A model generated the notes under the pieces. It was not told where the DNA came from. It made no database searches and saw only the letters and a program-made list of their open reading frames with translations. Below, piece after piece: positions 37,166 to 48,972 of a DNA stretch of 64,000 bases. The position numbers and the translations under genes were made by a program. Positions within the stretch are counted from its first letter, which is position 1. Each line of letters starts with the position of its first letter. This stretch comes from Ulota crispa (Eukaryota > Streptophyta > Bryopsida > Orthotrichales > Orthotrichaceae): assembly GCA_963920765.1 (NCBI GenBank), contig OY987246.1, positions 1,242,501 through 1,306,500 of the forward strand, read 5' to 3'.

Positions 37166-37474
37166 CAGTGTAGAAAAGGGTCCAAGATCAAGAATGGGAT
37201 TCACCAAAAATGAAAGGTCCACTCATGGCTTAGGGGTCATTGTCAAAATTTTATCAAACACAATTAATTGAAAAGAAATTAGTTTTCTAAGTTAGTCAAC
37301 ACCACAGGATGGAATATAAATTTCAATGGCTCAATTTGCTCTTCTTATTTCTCGTTTTCTTTTAGAAAACTTCAAAGCTTTTACAAAGTGCCTTGATTTC
37401 TTGTCCTAAAGTCCATAAACACAAGATAAATTACTCTACTATGGTCTAACTATATTGAATGCTGAGGCTCATCT

Positions 37475-38407
37475 TTAACCCTTTAGTGCCCGTCAACCAT
37501 TTGGGGGCACCTCAAATTTTCACTATACGGTTTGTAAAACACATTCAAAGACAAAATCTATGTTTCTAAAATCAAATTGGACCAGACATATCAAAACTAT
37601 AAATTTTGGCAACATGAATATATAAAAAAAAGTTTGATCTATCGGAACGATTCCGCGTGAGGATTGTGAGAAGCTTGATGATCCGAAAAGACTTGTTGTG
37701 CAAAAACATGAGACACTCTAACTACTTAGTGTCAATCATGCAATTCAAACTTTTGATAGTGGTGAAAATCGTACAGGCTATTGCCCCATTCTAGGTTATT
37801 GCACTTCTAAAAAAATACAAAATTTGAGTCAATCTGTGCATTTCATAGCATGATTTGTGAAATTGAGCATTGGAAAAATACAAACGTGGCCACAAATATA
37901 CGATTGAATATAGCGTGCATGGAACATGTTTTTACAAAATCTGATTGGTCAATATCATCTACATTGGGTGTCATTTGAGGTACAAGGTTCCACATATAGC
38001 ATTGCAAACCTTTGGAGCCTAAGATTTCATGGAATATGTAATGTTATAGCTGAAATATGCCATACGTAGAGCTTCTAAATAAACCATGCATCTTTTGCAC
38101 AACTGCTAGAGAGTTAGCACCGGATACTTTGGGTGCAATATGTGGGCTTTGGGGCCACGTCACAGTTGCATTGAATTAGTATTTCATTTGTAACATCCGT
38201 ATGAGATTCCTAGTTTCATATGTAAAACACACATAGCTACCATGTTTCTTTATGCCTTGCTTTGAAATTTGTTTCAGTAGGAGCACAAACTAAACCCCCA
38301 ACTCTGTTACATTCTATTTTTTTACAAATTAAATAGAACAAAGATGACAAGAACCATGGAGTACTAAAATCAACCCAAAAGTGGTCAAACGGGCACTAAA
38401 GGGTTAA
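37475..38407. mobile_element. TTAA-flanked piggyBac-like element, 933 bp
   Basis: Perfect 19-bp TIRs TTAACCCTTTAGTGCCCGT at both ends (inverse on the right). The subterminal similarity continues as CAACCATTTGGG / GACCACTTTTGGG. No ORF of note. Confidence 0.8.
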
Positions 38408-38639
38408 GGGGCTCATATTCTTTTCAAAATGGCTCCAAGTTCTCAAAGAGGTTCTCAAAGCTTGAATCCTAACACTAGTAGAAAACTCCGTCCAAAACAA
38501 CAGAAAACCAACAGTTTCTTGTTGATTTGGGCACTTGCCCACACTAATTGACTGATTTAACATAATTCTGTAAAAAACTAAATACGTTCTGTCGATTTGT
38601 ACACCATTATCTAAATCAACAGAAATTTTGGAATCTTTT

Positions 38640-39215
38640 GGGAATTTTTTGTGAATCTTTAAGAATCTTCAAGAATCTTTTGGGAATCATTGAGAATCCT
38701 TTCTAGATTCTTAGGAATATTTAAGAATCTTTTCAAGAATTTAGAATCTTTGAGAATCTTCTTAGAATCTTTGAGAATGTTTGAGGATAATTGAGAATCT
38801 TTGAGAATCTTTGAGAATCTTTTAGGAAACTTCTTGGAATCTTTGAGAATCTTTTTGGAATATTTGAGAATCTTCTTGGAATCTTTGAGAATCTTCCTGG
38901 AATCTTTGAAAATCTTTTAGGAACATTTGAGAATTCTTAAGAATCTTTGAGAATTGTTTGGAATATTTGAGAATCTTTGGAAATGTTCTAGGAATTTTGA
39001 AATTTTTTGAGAATGTTTGGAAATCTTTAAGAATAATCTTGGAATCTTCTTGGAAGCTTTGAGAAGCTTTGAGAATCTTTAAGAATCATTGGGAATCTTT
39101 GTGAATCTTTTGAGAACCTTTTTTGAAATTTTAAAATTTTTTGAGAATCTTTGAGAATTTCCAAGAACCCTTTTGGAATCTTTGAGAATCTTTTTAAAAT
39201 CTTTATGAAATTTGT
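38640..39215. repeat. 10-bp-period array (TTGAGAATCT)
   Basis: Dozens of degenerate copies of TTGAGAATCT and variants (TTTTGGAATCT, TTAAGAATCT). The period is near the DNA helical repeat. It lies next to the left end of the CACTA-like element. Confidence 0.85.
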
Positions 39216-40157
39216 TAAAGTATTTCAAAATATTTATAGAAATAAAATCTCTTAGATTGAATTAGAGTCCTTTAGGAATCTTTTTGTAATTCATCAAAAT
39301 ACTTTAAAATGTTTTTAATAAAAAAGCTATTACAATAGTTTAGGTTTGTTTTTGAAATCTTTCTAGAATCTTTTTGGACCTCATTAAAATGTTTTGAAGT
39401 TTTAAAAAGTGAAAGAAGTTTTGAAAAAAAAAAGAATCTTTTAGAAGTTTGAGTGTACATTGACTGGTTTTATTTTTATTTACTTTTCACAATTTGGTTA
39501 GATTTAAAATTAGCAACCTTTAAAGTCAAGTAAAAACATGACCATAATAACAAAAAAATCAACAATTTTTTGTTGATCTGGACACTTTTGGACACAACTT
39601 CACTAATTCAACAAAATTTTATATAAAAAGTACAACATTTTGTTGTTTTAAATACCAAAATTTCTTTACAAACAAATACAAAAGATGCTCCTCAATTCTT
39701 TGAAAAAATCATATGTGTCCCTCAAGGATTAAAAGTACCAAAAATATCTTTCATTTTTGTATAAATATAAACAATGCTTCTAATATATTGGGAAAATATT
39801 AAAAATGCTCCTCAACTATTTTAAATTATTTATATCTTTGTGTTATATGATAACCAAGTGTATAGTTTAATGCAAATTCTTACAAGAAACCAAAGGTGAT
39901 TTTTACATTTCAAATAACACAAGGATGTATTTAACATTTCAAAATAGAAGAGCATTTTTATTATTTTTCCAAAATAATAGGAGTATAATTGATATTCCTA
40001 CAAAAAATAAGGAATATTTTTTATGTTTCAAATATTTTTGGCATAAACTTGATATTTTGAAAGACTTAAAGGGTACTTTTAGTATTTTTCCTTCTATTAC
40101 TAACCAAATGAATTAAAAAATAAACAATCTTATAAAATATTTTTATAAACTTTAAAA

Positions 40158-40573
40158 GATGGGAATTGATATGTGTACCACACCCTTCCAATTACTATAC
40201 CACATCCCGGGGTAAATTTTAGGTTTCTACCATCAAAAAGCTGAATTTGAAAATTTTGAATTCAAATTTGGACTTAGAGACCATGGTATTGTTTAGAACA
40301 ATAAAAAAAAGTTGCAATTCAACAACACCCAATGAAAAGGTTTAGTTAGGGAGAAAATTGTTAATTTTACTTTTGTTTGTAAAAAAAGATAAGCTTTTTC
40401 TTTGGGTGTTGTTGAATTGCAACTTTTTTTATGGTGCTAGACAATATCATGGTCTCTAAGTCCAAATTTGAATTCAAAATTCTCAAACTCAAAGTTTTGA
40501 TGGTAGAAATCTAAAATTTACCCTAGGGTGTGGTACAGTAGTTCAAAGGGTGTGGTTCACATATTAATGCCCT
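40158..40573. repeat. FB-I type foldback nested in the CACTA-like element
   Basis: Arms around a loop near 40370 are inverse copies (AGTTGCAATTCAACAACACC against GGTGTTGTTGAATTGCAACT). The loop TTTGTTTGTAAAAAAAG and outer GGGAATTGATATG / CACACC blocks are shared with 9277-9712. Confidence 0.85.
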
Positions 40574-41115
40574 TAAAAAATATTTCAAAACTATTCAAAA
40601 GTCTATAGAATTTGGATTTTATAATTGCAAGGTTTTAATTCCGTAACTTTTCACGATTTCATGTTATTTGAAGCTATCAAACCATAGAGGCTATTTTAAC
40701 AAAATAAGGTTCTTTTTACAAAAAGACTAGCACTAAATAATAATTATTAATGAATCCAACCTTTGTCTGCAACAATCCTTTTGAGATTTGCAAATTCCAA
40801 TAAAAATTTATAAACAAAATCAAAAAGATGGAAATAAACAATTTTTTTAAAATTTCTAAACACCTTCTGTGATTTTAGCTCATAAGTTTTGATAAAGAGA
40901 TTGAAATCCAAAAAAAATTGTTGGAGGTGAAAGTAAAATACATTTACCAACTTTTTTTAGTTTTAAATTTTTTGAAAAAAAAGTCCTTTAATGGGCCAAA
41001 ATAGCCTCCAAAGTCTACTGGGTTATTAAAAACATGAACATTTAATGTACAAATAGAATCATGATTCTATTGCGCACATGTGTGTGTGCACATTCTCTAG
41101 TGATTTTGGGAAATG

Positions 41116-41161
41116 TAGTAGAGTTGTGGAGTGTGAGCCCAGAGATGGGAGGTTCAAACCT
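41116..41161 (+). other. tRNA-like pol III A/B-box module (SINE remnant)
   Basis: A box TAGTAGAGTTG (41116-41126) fits TRGYNNARNNG; B box GGTTCAAACCT (41151-41161) fits the consensus except its last base. The inverted copy at 62004-62049 has a perfect B box. It is not a functional tRNA: the spacing and arms do not fold as a cloverleaf. Confidence 0.5.
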
Positions 41162-41166
41162 CACTG

Positions 41167-41335
41167 CCAGCAGCCCTACCTGACGGTTTGGGCAGCTGCT
41201 TGGGGATTCGGGCAGCTGCTGGACGTTTGGGGTAGCTGCTGGACGATTGGGGTAGCTGCCTGGAGTTTGGACAACTGCTTGGGGGCTTAGACAGCTGCTC
41301 GGCGGTTGAGGTAGTTTCCCGGCCTTTAAAAAAAT
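41167..41335. repeat. ~20-bp minisatellite, about eight units
   Basis: Units of GGGCAGCTGCTTGGGGATTC type, with GGTAGCTGCTGGACG variants. The corresponding stretch of the inverted copy (about 61940-61995) holds only two or three units. Confidence 0.8.
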
Positions 41336-41579
41336 ATTTTATAAAAAAATAAATCTATGAAAAAAAAGTTTTAAAAATTGAAAAATAATAGAATTGAAAA
41401 ACATAAAATACGTGAAAAGTAACAGAAAATCAACAAAAAATTAACAGAAAACAGTAAATAATCCTCAAAAAATCAACAGAAAAGTACCCAAATCAACTTG
41501 TCCAAATCCACAGAAAAAATCAACAGTTTTTGGTTGAAATTTTGTTGATTTTGTGCTGAGTTTTTTACTAGTGAGCGGA

Positions 41580-41812
41580 CACGGAGAGAAGGGGGCATGG
41601 GGATAAGGGGGCACAGGGAGAAGGGGACGTGGGGATAAGGGGGCACAGGGAGAAGGGGACGTGGGGATAAGGGGGCATGGGGATAGGAGGACACAGGGAT
41701 AAATGGGCTTGGGGATAAGGGGGCACAATGATTGGGGAGCACAGGGATAAATGGACTTGGGGATAAGGGGGCACAATGATTGGGGAGCACAGGGATAGGG
41801 GGTGGGGGGTAT
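41580..41812. repeat. G-rich minisatellite (GGGGATAAGGGGGCAC)
   Basis: Runs of three to six G recur every 6-15 bp on the plus strand. Larger repeats of ~32 bp (GGGACGTGGGGATAAGGGGG) and ~47 bp (with CACAATGATTGGGGAG) occur twice each. Long Pro-rich open frames on the minus strand are products of this repeat. Confidence 0.85.
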
Positions 41813-41952
41813 AACCCCGTTGGTACGATGGGCAATATACTTGTACAAAATGTAAGTATAAACCCTCAAACACCGGGTTGATAAGTGTGGCCTACCTTGC
41901 ACAATAGTGCTACAATACCATGATAGTGTCCACCACCCTATAAGATTTCTCC

Positions 41953-43992
41953 TTAACCCCTCAAGGCCCAAGAGGACCAAAACCATCCTTCCTTGTTTGT
42001 AATTTGGGATGCCTAAATTCCTTCACGATTAATTACAATGATTTTTTATAAAGTTATTGTTCAAGTCTTTTTTTAGTATATCAAAAGTCTGACTTTGAAC
42101 ATGACTAATTATGATTTTTCTATTTAACCCCTAAGCGTTCAATCAACCATTTTCTGGTCGTTGCTTGTTTTTTTTGGGCTGCTTGAGACACATAATTTTT
42201 TTTTCAAAAAATTATTATTTTTGCAATAGAAAATCAAGTTCACTTTCCAACGTAATTTGAATCATGTCAATCCAAGTTAAACTCCACCAAGGAGAATTTT
42301 TCAAAGACAAACACTTCAATATTTGCTAGTGTTGTAAAATTTACTATTTTGGAAAACACATGATGTTCTCTACTTTCAAAAGATTGCATCTTTGAAGTTT
42401 TGGAAAAAATGTCTATTTTTAACCAATCATACCAAATTTTGAAATCTATGAGTAAAATTTATAATTTTGGTGAATATTAAATGGTAAATGTTTCTAAATT
42501 TATTAGTCAAAAATCCAAATTTTTTTTGAGTGTTTGACCATATGGATAACTACTAAAATTCACAATATTTATTTTCTCTTTTGAAGCAAAATTCATCAAA
42601 GTTACAAAAGTACCATTTTATAACACATCTATGTTTTGCCCTTACCCCCTTGGGCCTTTAGGGGTTGATTTTGTGCAAGGGTGTCCATTGCAAATCTTCA
42701 CTTTCTAGTGTTGTGAGCTTTTGGAAATGAGCCTAAAGTACAGTTTTAGGCAAGCATGAATTGTTCGGTGCCTTGCTGTAGCTCAAAGAACTTCTCATAA
42801 TACATAACAAATTTGAGATTTTGTTGTTTTGAATCATAGAAATTGATTCTTATGCAATCTTGACCAAGCATACCAAATTTTGATTCCAAAAAATCAAAAC
42901 CCTATTTTTGGTGAATTAATTTGTATTAAATTCATGATTATACATGAAAATTGATTGAAGAAAATTAGTGATGAATTTTTTAGATTTGATTGCATGGATA
43001 TGTTGGAAACATCCATATGCACAGTTTCCCTTCTAAAAACAACCCCCTTAAGTAACAAAATTATGAACGACAGAGAGTTCAATGTGAGGTGTGGTAAGAC
43101 CAAAATTTGTAAAATAAATATTTCTTTATGATAATCAATTTTTGTTATTTGATTCCTACATTGTGACTAAATTTATACCTTGGAACATGACAATATGTTT
43201 ACTTAGCCAAAAACAAGTTTAAAAATAGAAATATGTACTTTACAAGTTTTGGTCTTACTACAACCCACATTGAACTCTTTGTCATTCATAATTTTGTTAC
43301 TTAAGGGGGTTGTTTTTAGAAGGAAAACTGTGCATATGGATGTTTTCAACATATCCATGCAATCAAATCTAAAAAATTCATCACTAATTTTCTTCAATCA
43401 ATTTTCATGTATAATCATGAATTTAATACAAATTAATTCACCAAAAATAGGGTTTTGATTTTTTGGAATCAAAATTTGGTATGCTTGGTCAAGATTGCAT
43501 AAGAATCAATTTCTATGATTCAAAACAACAAAATCTCAAATTTGTTATGAGTTGCAGCAAGGCACTGAACAATTCATGCTTGCTTGGTACTATATACTAG
43601 AACTTGGAGAAACAATCACATTAGAAACTTAATTTAAAAAGTTATAGAGTAGATTTTAAGAAGCTGTAAATTAATTAGGGTCACACATATACTTTACATA
43701 CTCATATTTTGTTGGTATCCTCAATTTTAAAATTGAGATGTGAAAAGAGGATTGAAAGAGTTCAAATCACTTTCACAGTTTTAACACCCTTTTGATCAAA
43801 TGTTATAATCTTTCAATCCATAAGTGATATTGTTGTGATTTCTTTTCATATGTGATCTCTAACATATCTAGTTTGAATTTGTACAATTACAATTTTTTTT
43901 AAATGATGCAACTTATCAAAATGTTGACATTTTGTTCATCCAAGAACAGATTTTGAGATACTCGGGAAAGTGCATGGGCCTTGAGGGGTTAA
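41953..43992. mobile_element. TTAA-flanked piggyBac-like element, 2.0 kb, carrying foldback FB-II copy 2
   Basis: TTAACCCCTCAAGGCCCA at both ends (inverse on the right). Further TTAACCCCTAA-type ends lie inside at 42124 and, as TTGA, at 42668, and one lies outside at 44263-44266, so several insertions may be nested here; the pairing of the inner ends is uncertain. Confidence 0.65.
42750..43583. mobile_element. Foldback element, family FB-II, copy 2
   Basis: Arms 42750-43100 and 43250-43583 are almost identical inverses, enough to encode the same 69-residue open frame on each arm. Arm and loop blocks (GGTGAATTAATTTG; TTGTGACTAA; ATGTTTACTTAG) match copy 1 at 2498-3388. Confidence 0.85.
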
Positions 43993-44266
43993 AGTTGCAA
44001 AAGTCAATAGTGCATGGTTCCCTCATGAAAATTGTAAGAATGGCAGCATGGGACCTAATATTATGTCTCTAAATCTTCTCACAATTTTGTTTATCTAAAA
44101 ATATGAGTATATTTGGTGAGGTTGTTTTTTATCATCCATGATGGACCATGTGTTTATGATCATTTTTGAAAAAAAATCAAATGAGAACAACTTAAATTTT
44201 GTGCTACAAAGGGTTTTTTTTGTAGCCAACAGACAAAAAACATCTGCCTCGACATTTAGGGGTTAA

Positions 44267-45865
44267 AGTTGGCCAAATTTGCAATTATTGCAAACCTTTT
44301 AAAATACAAGCTTTGTCCTTGAGTAAGGGTAGCTAACTTTGAACAAAAGTCAAAGAGTACACCTACATAGATGCATTTGAATTGTAAATGATTGGCATAA
44401 GAAGAATTGACAAAGCTTCTAAGGGCAAAATAAAGGGTGTTGACCCTAGGCTTGTCTAGTTGGACTAAGACAATGTAATCAACAATTTTTTTAAAGCACA
44501 ATGGGGGGGTTGGAAAGGCATATAACTTTACTCCTTTTTTGCATGCAAAACGGTTGGAGACCATTTTGGCATGAAGGATGATTTTGGATTGTGTAAGTCT
44601 TTTATGAACTAATTTGAAATTGACCACACATGGAAATTTGTTCCAACTTTGATATGGTAGGAACTTGATTTCACTATTCTGTTGTAGTTTTGATTGATTT
44701 CTTTTGTAGAAATTGATTCTTTCTTATATGCTTGTTTCCATACTTTAGACAATTTCAATACATTACAAAAGTAAGCATTAGGTTTTTGAAACTTTTTATG
44801 TTTGTAGTGTGCCTATAACTATGGCTATAATAGAAACTTTTGGAATGTGATTATACATTATAGTCAATAAATTCTACAAACACACTTGTCAATGACTTTT
44901 ATTCAACTTTTGATATATTCATGACCTATCCACAATAAAAACTCTTTACAAAAGAGGTCTCCCTCCTTACTTTCTGAGAAAGAAAAAACATATAGCCCAT
45001 AATTTGGTTAAGAATGTGCATATAGCAAAGAAAGAATTATGGGGTCAAATACCCGTTCCAAACACATACAAGTAGCTACAGATTTTCTGAAACATGAACA
45101 AATGCAATTGTAAAGCATGTGAAAAAAAAAACAGTGTTTTCCTAGCACAAATAATTCACAATCGATGAGGTTTGTCATCACATACTAACTTTAATAGGAC
45201 ATAACTCAAGTCTTCAACACCTCAAAAAATCAACAAAACTTTGACTTTCTAAGGTGTCATAGGGTCTTCCTAATGAATGTCACTTTGACCATAATCCCCA
45301 GAAAAAAACAATTAAAAAAAATGCAGCATTAAACGTAAGAGCAAAACAACCAACTTCATGATTTTTGGTAAAAAACGCATATTTACAGTATAAATCATGT
45401 TCCACAACCTCGTCAAACTCTACAAGGTAAAACCTAAGCTTTTATAATGATTGGAAAATCACTATACAAAACATAATGCACCAATGGAAGGGTGCCACTT
45501 ACAAATACAGGGAACTCGGTAGACACTCCAAACATTGCCACCCATAAAATAAAATAAAATAAAATAAAATACAAAGCTGCACGGCCATAGGGGTGGACGG
45601 CCATAGGAATACTACTCTAGATATTTAAAGAGGAAAGCCCTACCATAGTGTTGTCTCTCAGGGCATTCACTCAGAATATTCGGCAAATTAGATGGCAAAG
45701 ATTTCAGTCTGACTCTAAACTCAAAGCCCTGGTGCTGCTGTTGCTGCTGCTGTAAATGATTTTAGACCAATCACATAAGCCTTGCACACTATGTACAATT
45801 TCAAGTTTGCAACTTACTCGCAGCACACTATCAAACCATCAGACCGTAAAACCAAAACTTACAAG
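44267..45865. other. 3' flank of the CBS gene, no further gene
   Basis: AT-rich repeats passing into moderate-GC DNA near 45.5 kb. Contains the (TAAAA)n tract and a short TGCTGC run near 45735. Confidence 0.45.
45544..45571. repeat. (TAAAA)n microsatellite
   Basis: Five perfect AAAAT units. Confidence 0.9.
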
Positions 45866-48800
45866 CTAATCTCCTCCTTCCAGCGCAGTGAAGATGTCGG
45901 TTCTTGTCACCATCCCTGCAAAAGAGTGGACGAGGTAAAAAAATTTAAAAAAACCTAGATTTCAGAGAACTCTGTTCATTCACACTTTGCTCACATTTAA
46001 GTCCAGTCTTTCTTGTCAAAAAGAAACTAGGCCTCTTGTTCACTTGGTCAGAAATTCTCAAATTCATAGCTCTCTTGTTCACTCAAAATTATCTACAGCA
46101 CACGTATTAGCAATAGATTTTAGCAAGCTTGTTGAGTTCTAAACTTTGTACACATTCCTATCCACTTCGTTCCTTTTCTCTCAATACAAAAGAAGAAGGG
46201 TTAGGGGACAATATTCCTCCAGGTAACTTTCTTTGTCATAAATGTTGAAGAATTGGAATACAACTACAGCGCAAGTTAGAAACACTTTGAGAAGACTACG
46301 TCGTCTCACATTAGTTGAGACAGGGGAATGGGAAAGTGCACTCTTTCTTATGTAAAATTAGACCGGGATACATTGAGTGACCATGTTCTTTAAACAGTTT
46401 CTATCTATGAAATGTATTAAATATTACAAAGATGGAGTACTTTAATCCTTAATAGGAAGAGAGCCAGTACTCACTATACCGGATAATGAACATATGGTTT
46501 CAAAAGAACATTGCGTTCATTGTACTGAATGGTTTTCGTTCAGTGTCCAAAGTGGTTGAGATATACTTTGCATTTGTGTTGACAGTTTGTAATGGTTCTT
46601 ACACTCGTGCAATCTGGGAAATATCTTTTTATACAATATCCCTCGGCGGTCTTAGGGGTTGATACTTGTAGAAAAAGACAATTCAATTATGGAATCCCGT
46701 ATATTAACTAGGTCTGCAGTGAGTTCCTAGCAGCGAAGCTACCAAACCGGGGCTTAGTGTGTTACAAGAATTAAAAGCCGAAAGATAACGGCACTTACCG
46801 ACAACTTGCATCTGATCATTAACAACTGGAATACGATGGATTTTGTTTTTCAGCATAAGCACCGCAGCATCTGCATCGAGCAAAGCACATTGCATACAAT
46901 AATCAGCTGCTTTTTTTTGTTTGTTGCACTTGGTAATGTCAGAGCACGTTCCCCCAGGGCTTCCATGTGAAATCTAGGTAAAATTGTTAAAATGGCATGT
47001 TTCAGAGCGCCAGACCTCGTAAAAAGTAGCACTGGTATACATCTGAGGTTTCAGGTGGGTAACTGAAACTACACTAGTTTCACTGAAATCCACCATTTTA
47101 GAAAGTATGAGGTCGTATATCTGAATGATAGACTGCAGGTTCAAAGTTTCACATTGTAAGTAGATCAAATCCTGACCGTAACATCCCTAATATTGACGAG
47201 AGTGGCTGCAGGGTGAAAACGTACCAGAAACAGTTTTTCCTGCAGATAACGTGATAGCTGGAGAGCTCATGATATCCTTCACCTTCGTTTTCAACTATTA
47301 CCCCCCAAAATCAAAACACAACAACACCGTATAAGAGCAATGCCACGTGATTTCCATAAAAGAAAGCGAGTTCTTGAGAAAAGTCTTCAAAATGTAGGAT
47401 GCTGAAAACTGTCTCCCAGTCTAAAAGCGAGCATTCATCTCCGTATTTATCAAAATGGCAAAGAAAATTCAATTTTTTTCCGAAATATTAGTCCAAAACT
47501 AAAGATCTATACCGATCCTAAATTTTAGGTTCTAGTGCACTGAAATTTCAATTTAGTGGAGTGAAGACATTCCATTTTTAACAAATATCACGATCTAATA
47601 CAAAGGGTGACGTTGGCTTTTTCAATGTATGGATTTTGTACATTTTAAGGAGAGGCCTCTTTTTGAACGCCTAAACCTTTCCATTTTCGATATATACTAT
47701 AGTTGCTTCAAGTTGATTTAGATAAAAGAATCCCAAACGTGTTGCGTTGTCCTTTGCATAAAAGTACCGAGATCAACACATACTTGCACAAGCACAATCT
47801 GGCTTAAAGAGGCAGTTTTGAACATATCCGGCCTTTGAAGAGATCACAGCAAGTTAAAAAGAAATCTTTTAGATTGCAGAGTGGAAAGGCGCTTACATCA
47901 GATGCTTTTGATCGATCCTTCCTGGACAGAACTCCAACACATTTATGACCATCATCCACCACTGGAAGGCCAGAAATTTCAGTAAAGTGGCGATCGACCT
48001 CCTCAAGGGCTTGATCGGGAAATGCTATGTACAAAACCTTTGACATCACTTCTGCCAAAATAGTACTCGGCTGTGCCTGGAAGAAAAAAATACCAAAGCT
48101 AAAGTTAGCAACTCCCACACGACTTTACAAATCATGCAAAAAAACATGAACCAGAGTATAATTCGTTCATTTAATGATACTCTAACAATGCAGAATGTTG
48201 AAGGATCTCAGCAAATATTGAAGAGTGGCATGCAAAACAAAACCTAAAGGATAAACAGGATGAATGTTTCTCGCAGTAGCAAAACGGCACTTCTATGTCT
48301 CAACACTTCGAAGGAAATGCATTCTCTGTAAAATCACATATAGTCATGTTTGAGTTGATTTCGCCTAGAGCCTGGCACTTTACCAGGGCACCAGGCATAC
48401 ATCTATCCCTTAGATCTACACCAGTCCTAGATCTTAAAGCTCTACGCACTTGAAAGCCACAATTTCGGCATTCACATGGCAAACAACAGTGGAAACTCCA
48501 ATCATGAAACAAACGAAATGATCAGATTGTCTTCACAAATAAAACAACTCGTTACAATGAAGAAATGAAACAAGCTCAAAGTCGGACTTCATTCACAATC
48601 AAGATTGTTTGTTCATTCAATTCTTCGACTTGATTCTTAACTTCGGAGTTTGAACATACGAAATCTCACCTCCGGTTTGAACAAAACAGGCTCGTAATGC
48701 TTGGTGAGATCCTCATAGTTCAACAGCGAGAAACTCTGCGCCCACTCACCGGACGGCAAAATGTCGCCTCTCACTCCCGCTTCCTTCAATTCCACTCCCG

Positions 48801-48972
48801 TGTCCTTCAATTCCACTCCCACTTCCTTCGCCGCTCTCACAGCCACCAGTCTCTTGAACCGCCCGTCTCTCTTGTTACTAACACGAACGCTTCGTCCCGC
48901 ACACGGTTGAAAACGGGGCAAAAGCAAGCATCCCGTGCCCGTCGCAATTCTCGTGGCAGCGCTCAATGCCAT
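45866..48972 (-). CDS. Two-CBS-domain protein, probably plastid-targeted (5 exons)
   Basis: Exons (- strand): 48972-48670, 48076-47897, 47294-47225, 46870-46799, 45915-45866; total 675 nt, 224 residues, stop TAG. All introns are GT-AG. The first 40 or so residues are rich in Ala, Arg, Ser and Thr with few acidic residues, as in transit peptides. Residues 73-100 (SGEWAQSFSLLNYEDL and after) form the conserved lead-in of a plant CBS subfamily. CBS 1 is about 108-160 (SGLPVVDDGHKCVGVLSRKD) and CBS 2 about 166-222 (HRIPVVNDQMQVVGMVTRTD). Such pairs bind adenine nucleotides and act as sensors; the partner here is unknown. The N-terminal part contains an imperfect tandem GVELKDT/GVELKEA repeat. An in-frame upstream ATG at 48999 (MYISLLRIV) is possible; I chose 48972 because it begins a better transit peptide. 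No close neighbour shares its strand or promoter. Confidence 0.88.

Larger units (their letters stand above)
38473..41573. mobile_element. Non-autonomous CACTA-like element, 3.1 kb, copy 1
   Basis: Starts CACTAGTAGAAAACTC and ends with the inverse of CACTAGTAAAAAACTC. No matching 3-bp target duplication is visible (TAA before, AGC after). Contents from left: a 10-bp-period array, AT-rich DNA, an FB-I type foldback (40158-40573), more AT-rich DNA, a tRNA-like pol III module and a ~20-bp minisatellite. There is no transposase. An inverted copy begins at 61672. Confidence 0.75.

Noticed and set aside
41116-41161. A tRNA gene
   Set aside because: Pol III boxes are present but the acceptor, anticodon and T arms do not form a cloverleaf, and the box spacing is short.
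41465-41986. Proline-rich open frames of 101-173 residues on the minus strand
   Set aside because: They arise from the G-rich minisatellite, are open in all three minus frames, and run into the CACTA-like terminus.
44256-44627. 123-residue open frame on the minus strand
   Set aside because: AT-rich repeat DNA next to TTAA element ends, with no domain pattern.
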